A stretch of 27,335 bases of DNA. Origin: Pseudomonadota bacterium. GTDB lineage: Bacteria > SAR324 > XYD2-FULL-50-16 > JAHJRI01. Shown one piece after another: positions 24,750 through 27,335 of the stretch. The DNA lies in contig JAKSDL010000525.1 of NCBI GenBank assembly GCA_022360105.1, positions 1 through 27,335 of the forward strand, given 5' to 3'. Within the stretch, counting starts at the first letter, position 1. Every line of letters begins with the position of its first letter. A program made the translations under genes and the position numbers. The notes below the pieces were generated by a model. The model was not told where the DNA came from, made no database searches, and was given only the letters and a program-made list of their open reading frames with translations.

Positions 24750-27335
24750 CTAAAACCTTACCGCTTCGACATTAATCAACATTTCCTTCAGCTGTTTATG
24801 CCATTTCTTCCCGCCTTTTTTCATCGCCAGGTCCACGATGATATGTCTCGGTTGGGCCTTTGAATTGGCATTTCTTCCCAATCCCTGCAAGCAGGAAGGG
24901 CAATTGGTTAAGATCGTTGACTCACCGTTAACATTGGAAAGACTTTGTTCTATGGCTTCAGCTTTCCTTTTTCTCAATGCATCGGCAATATCCGGTCGAC
25001 TCAAAGCCATGGTTCCTGCTTCGGAACAACAGTGAGGCATTTGATATAGACGGGAAACCCCATGTGTATGCAAGAGGGCAGGCGCTGTTCCCTTTAGTGA
25101 ATCGTGGCAGGGCATATGGTAAAGTGACTTTTGATTGCTGTTAACCGTAAGACCATTCTCCAGTGCGTATCGATTGATATCTACTATCGGTGCTTTGAAA
25201 ATGCTGTCACCTTCAATATCGGTCAAAGCTTCCATGCAGGTTCCGCAGCTGACCAGACATGCCTCCAGCTTTAAATAATTAAACATTTTAGATATCTGGC
25301 TGAATAAAATACTATTTCGCAACGCGATACGTGTGGCGCTATCCGATTTTGCATTCACCTTGGCCGGAAAACCACAGCATAAATTTGGCGGAGGCAACAC
25401 GATTCGCACCCCAATGCTTAGCAGCACGTAAACAGAGGCCATGGCAATTTCCGAGAATAATCTCTCCGATCCGCAACCTGGAAAATAAAATACCGATTTA
25501 CCCGAATCCTCAGCTGGTACAATCATCATTGCCTGATCTTCTTCACAATCCGGTAGAAAATCCCAGATACTCGCCGGTGTGGCAGGCGTCATTGGAGATT
25601 TCAGATAGCGAACAGGTGATTTGAGGGATACACGATCACTGCGTATAAAAGGTCGTATCAATCCGGAGCTGATTCTTTGCATGTGACTGCCGCCCCTCAA
25701 TACCACATGCTTAAAAATGGCATTTTTAAATGGTGAGCGCGTTTCCAGATATTTCAACGACATCCTCGTGGCCAAAGGAGTGTGTTTAAAATTTTGGGTG
25801 CTTAGAATTTCTCTTTCCAAAATGGAAACATCCCCCGTATCAATATTGACCGGACAAGGTTTTACACATTTATGGCAGATGGTGCAATGGTCGGCTATGT
25901 TTTCCAGATGCTTTAGTGATTCAAATCTTGTGGAGTGCGATCGTTGAGCCGTGTACAACAACGCTTCGATCAAAGCCCCGATGGCCAGGTTTTTGTTGCG
26001 TGGATGAAAAAACATGTTGGCAGCCGGATAAAACACGCAACAATCAGCCTTGCACTTGCCACAACGAATGCATTTAGCAATGCTTTCGGATAACTTTTCC
26101 AGCGATCCTTTTTGAAGAATCCGGGCTTCCAATTCCAGCAGGTTGAAAGAGGGAGTAAACACCTGGTCGGGTATTTCCGGATCAGAGAGCTTTCCGGGAT
26201 TCATCAATCCTTCCGGATCTATCGATTTGCGATACTTGGCCAGATCATCCAGTTTATCCTGGTCCAAGTATTTCATTTTGGTGATTCCAATCCCGTGTTC
26301 ACCGCTGACCACGCCACCAAGCTCGACCGATTTATCCATTACAATATCGGCAGCCCGCATGGCCCTGTCCATCATTTCCCTGTCATTGGAGAATACAGGA
26401 ATATTGACATGAACATTACCATCTCCTGCATGCATATGAGTGGCTATCACAATCAAGCGGGCACTGACTTCAGAGTAGATCTTATCCACGTTCGCGCTGA
26501 CCTGCTGGTATCCCCTGAGCAGATCCATCAGGTCTTTTTTCAAATGGCTGACAATACTGCGTGTTCGCAGTTCCTCTCCTGTCGCAGCTGAGATATCAAC
26601 CAGGGCTGTTTCGCAGAGGGATTCAAATCGTTCATTTTTAACGGAGAGCCATTCCGGGGTTTCCAATGGTTCAGCTTTGCGCAAATATGCCTGCAGACGT
26701 TTGGTTAGCGAGGTTTGGTTATGTCTTTCCTCATCAATATTCGTCTGTTCTATGAAACTGGTAAACGTCGTAATCCGATCCAATGGCAGAACAATATCTT
26801 CATTCATCTTAAACGCATTGGTGCGTGAAGCGATGGCTCCAAGCCGTTTGCGATCCTGCCAGAATCGTTTGGCTTCCTCCTCATCGGACGCCGTGTAAAT
26901 GAAGGTATTATTATATCCTTCAAGCAGGTCGTTTAGTTGAGCAACCCCCCTCTCGACCTGGGCCTCTGTGTGCCCCACAATATCGATCAACAACACAGCT
27001 TTTGGTATTTCACGCTTGGCGGATTTAACTTTGTATTGGATCGCTTTTACATACTCTTCATCAAAATGTTCCAATGCGAAAAGTGCTTCTTCTCCTTTGT
27101 TCTCAAACGAATTGGAGATTTCCAGAATAACTTCGCCAGCTTCGTCAAAGCTCTTGCCAAAAAATTCAATACAACAGGTTTTTTTGTATTCATAAGCCTG
27201 GTGCAACACAAATCTGGCTGAGGTGATAATTCCGTCAGTCCCTTCTTTTTGCAGTCCGGGCAGATTGTTCAAACATTTGTTTGTGATATCTTTCCATAAC
27301 CCCTTTTTTCGGACCTCATCTCCTCCCATCTCGAT
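24750..27335 (-). CDS. FAD-linked oxidase / 4Fe-4S / CCG-domain fusion dehydrogenase, 5' end outside window
   Basis: A partial protein of at least 861 aa; the frame is open at the window edge and the N-terminal FAD-binding domain is missing. Numbered from the Met at 27329: FAD-oxidase C-terminal domain (about 30-380) with HMHAGDGNVHVNI (298-310) and GGVVSGEHGIGITK (338-351); two [4Fe-4S] motifs, C420/C423/C426/C430 and C482/C485/C488/C492; then two cysteine-rich CCG repeats (YFPGCG, CCGFPAK, SCGTC at 615-698; MPCHDS, PHCCSEAG, TNCPSC at 739-813). This GlcD plus GlcF-type fusion oxidises 2-hydroxy acids such as D-lactate, glycolate or D-2-hydroxyglutarate and passes electrons to the quinone pool or a soluble acceptor. 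The substrate cannot be told from the visible part. Confidence 0.88.
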   Translation of the reverse strand: MEMGGDEVRKKGLWKDITNKCLNNLPGLQKEGTDGIITSARFVLHQAYEYKKTCCIEFFGKSFDEAGEVILEISNSFENKGEEALFALEHFDEEYVKAIQYKVKSAKREIPKAVLLIDIVGHTEAQVERGVAQLNDLLEGYNNTFIYTASDEEEAKRFWQDRKRLGAIASRTNAFKMNEDIVLPLDRITTFTSFIEQTNIDEERHNQTSLTKRLQAYLRKAEPLETPEWLSVKNERFESLCETALVDISAATGEELRTRSIVSHLKKDLMDLLRGYQQVSANVDKIYSEVSARLIVIATHMHAGDGNVHVNIPVFSNDREMMDRAMRAADIVMDKSVELGGVVSGEHGIGITKMKYLDQDKLDDLAKYRKSIDPEGLMNPGKLSDPEIPDQVFTPSFNLLELEARILQKGSLEKLSESIAKCIRCGKCKADCCVFYPAANMFFHPRNKNLAIGALIEALLYTAQRSHSTRFESLKHLENIADHCTICHKCVKPCPVNIDTGDVSILEREILSTQNFKHTPLATRMSLKYLETRSPFKNAIFKHVVLRGGSHMQRISSGLIRPFIRSDRVSLKSPVRYLKSPMTPATPASIWDFLPDCEEDQAMMIVPAEDSGKSVFYFPGCGSERLFSEIAMASVYVLLSIGVRIVLPPPNLCCGFPAKVNAKSDSATRIALRNSILFSQISKMFNYLKLEACLVSCGTCMEALTDIEGDSIFKAPIVDINRYALENGLTVNSNQKSLYHMPCHDSLKGTAPALLHTHGVSRLYQMPHCCSEAGTMALSRPDIADALRKRKAEAIEQSLSNVNGESTILTNCPSCLQGLGRNANSKAQPRHIIVDLAMKKGGKKWHKQLKEMLINVEAVRF

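Overview
The window looks like a chromosomal stretch of a Gram-negative, respiring bacterium with mid-range GC. Evidence is an outer-membrane beta-barrel protein with a signal peptide, two exported c-type cytochromes, a large FAD/Fe-S dehydrogenase and several REP-like hairpin families. I cannot assign a phylum from sequence alone; the gene mix and the CCCAGGG / CCCATCC hairpin repeats would fit an FCB-group or related lineage, but this is a guess. No rRNA, tRNA, CRISPR array or complete insertion sequence was seen.

Layout. (1) 291-2666: a tungsten/molybdenum aldehyde ferredoxin oxidoreductase with mobA, flanked on both sides by related hairpin repeats in opposite orientation. (2) 2957-3976 (-): an outer-membrane beta-barrel protein. 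(3) 4178-4408: a truncated PLP-decarboxylase pseudogene, ending 10 bp from the next gene. (4) 7086-4418 (-): a three-gene sensory operon made of a stand-alone B12-binding domain with CarH/AerR-type motifs, a PAS histidine kinase with a degenerate C-terminal Hpt domain, and a 143-aa unknown protein. (5) 7485-11099: three copies of a roughly 210-240 bp MITE-like element bracketing a PLP decarboxylase and two c-type cytochromes. (6) 11528-16685 (+): a tight five-gene operon with a MerA/Lpd-like flavin disulfide reductase, a cysteine-sulfinate/glutamate-type decarboxylase, a cysteine dioxygenase and two ATP-grasp ligases, followed after a repeat-rich gap by an MFS transporter. (7) 18744-23331 (+): a hotdog thioesterase, a coniferyl-type aldehyde dehydrogenase, and a cNMP-CBS-DUF294 nucleotidyltransferase. 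(8) 27335-23423 (-): a partial FAD-oxidase/Fe-S/CCG fusion, a 103-aa unknown protein and an alpha/beta hydrolase.

The two best candidates for undescribed biology are the operon in (6) and the sensory operon in (4). In (6), cysteine dioxygenase plus the decarboxylase would give hypotaurine from cysteine, and two ATP-grasp enzymes could condense it, or a related amine, into an amide-linked sulfur metabolite, perhaps exported by the MFS protein. In (4), a stand-alone cobalamin domain carrying the W-x9-EH motif is translationally linked to a histidine kinase, suggesting a light- or B12-responsive phosphorelay whose response regulator lies elsewhere. Both are inferences from motifs and gene order.
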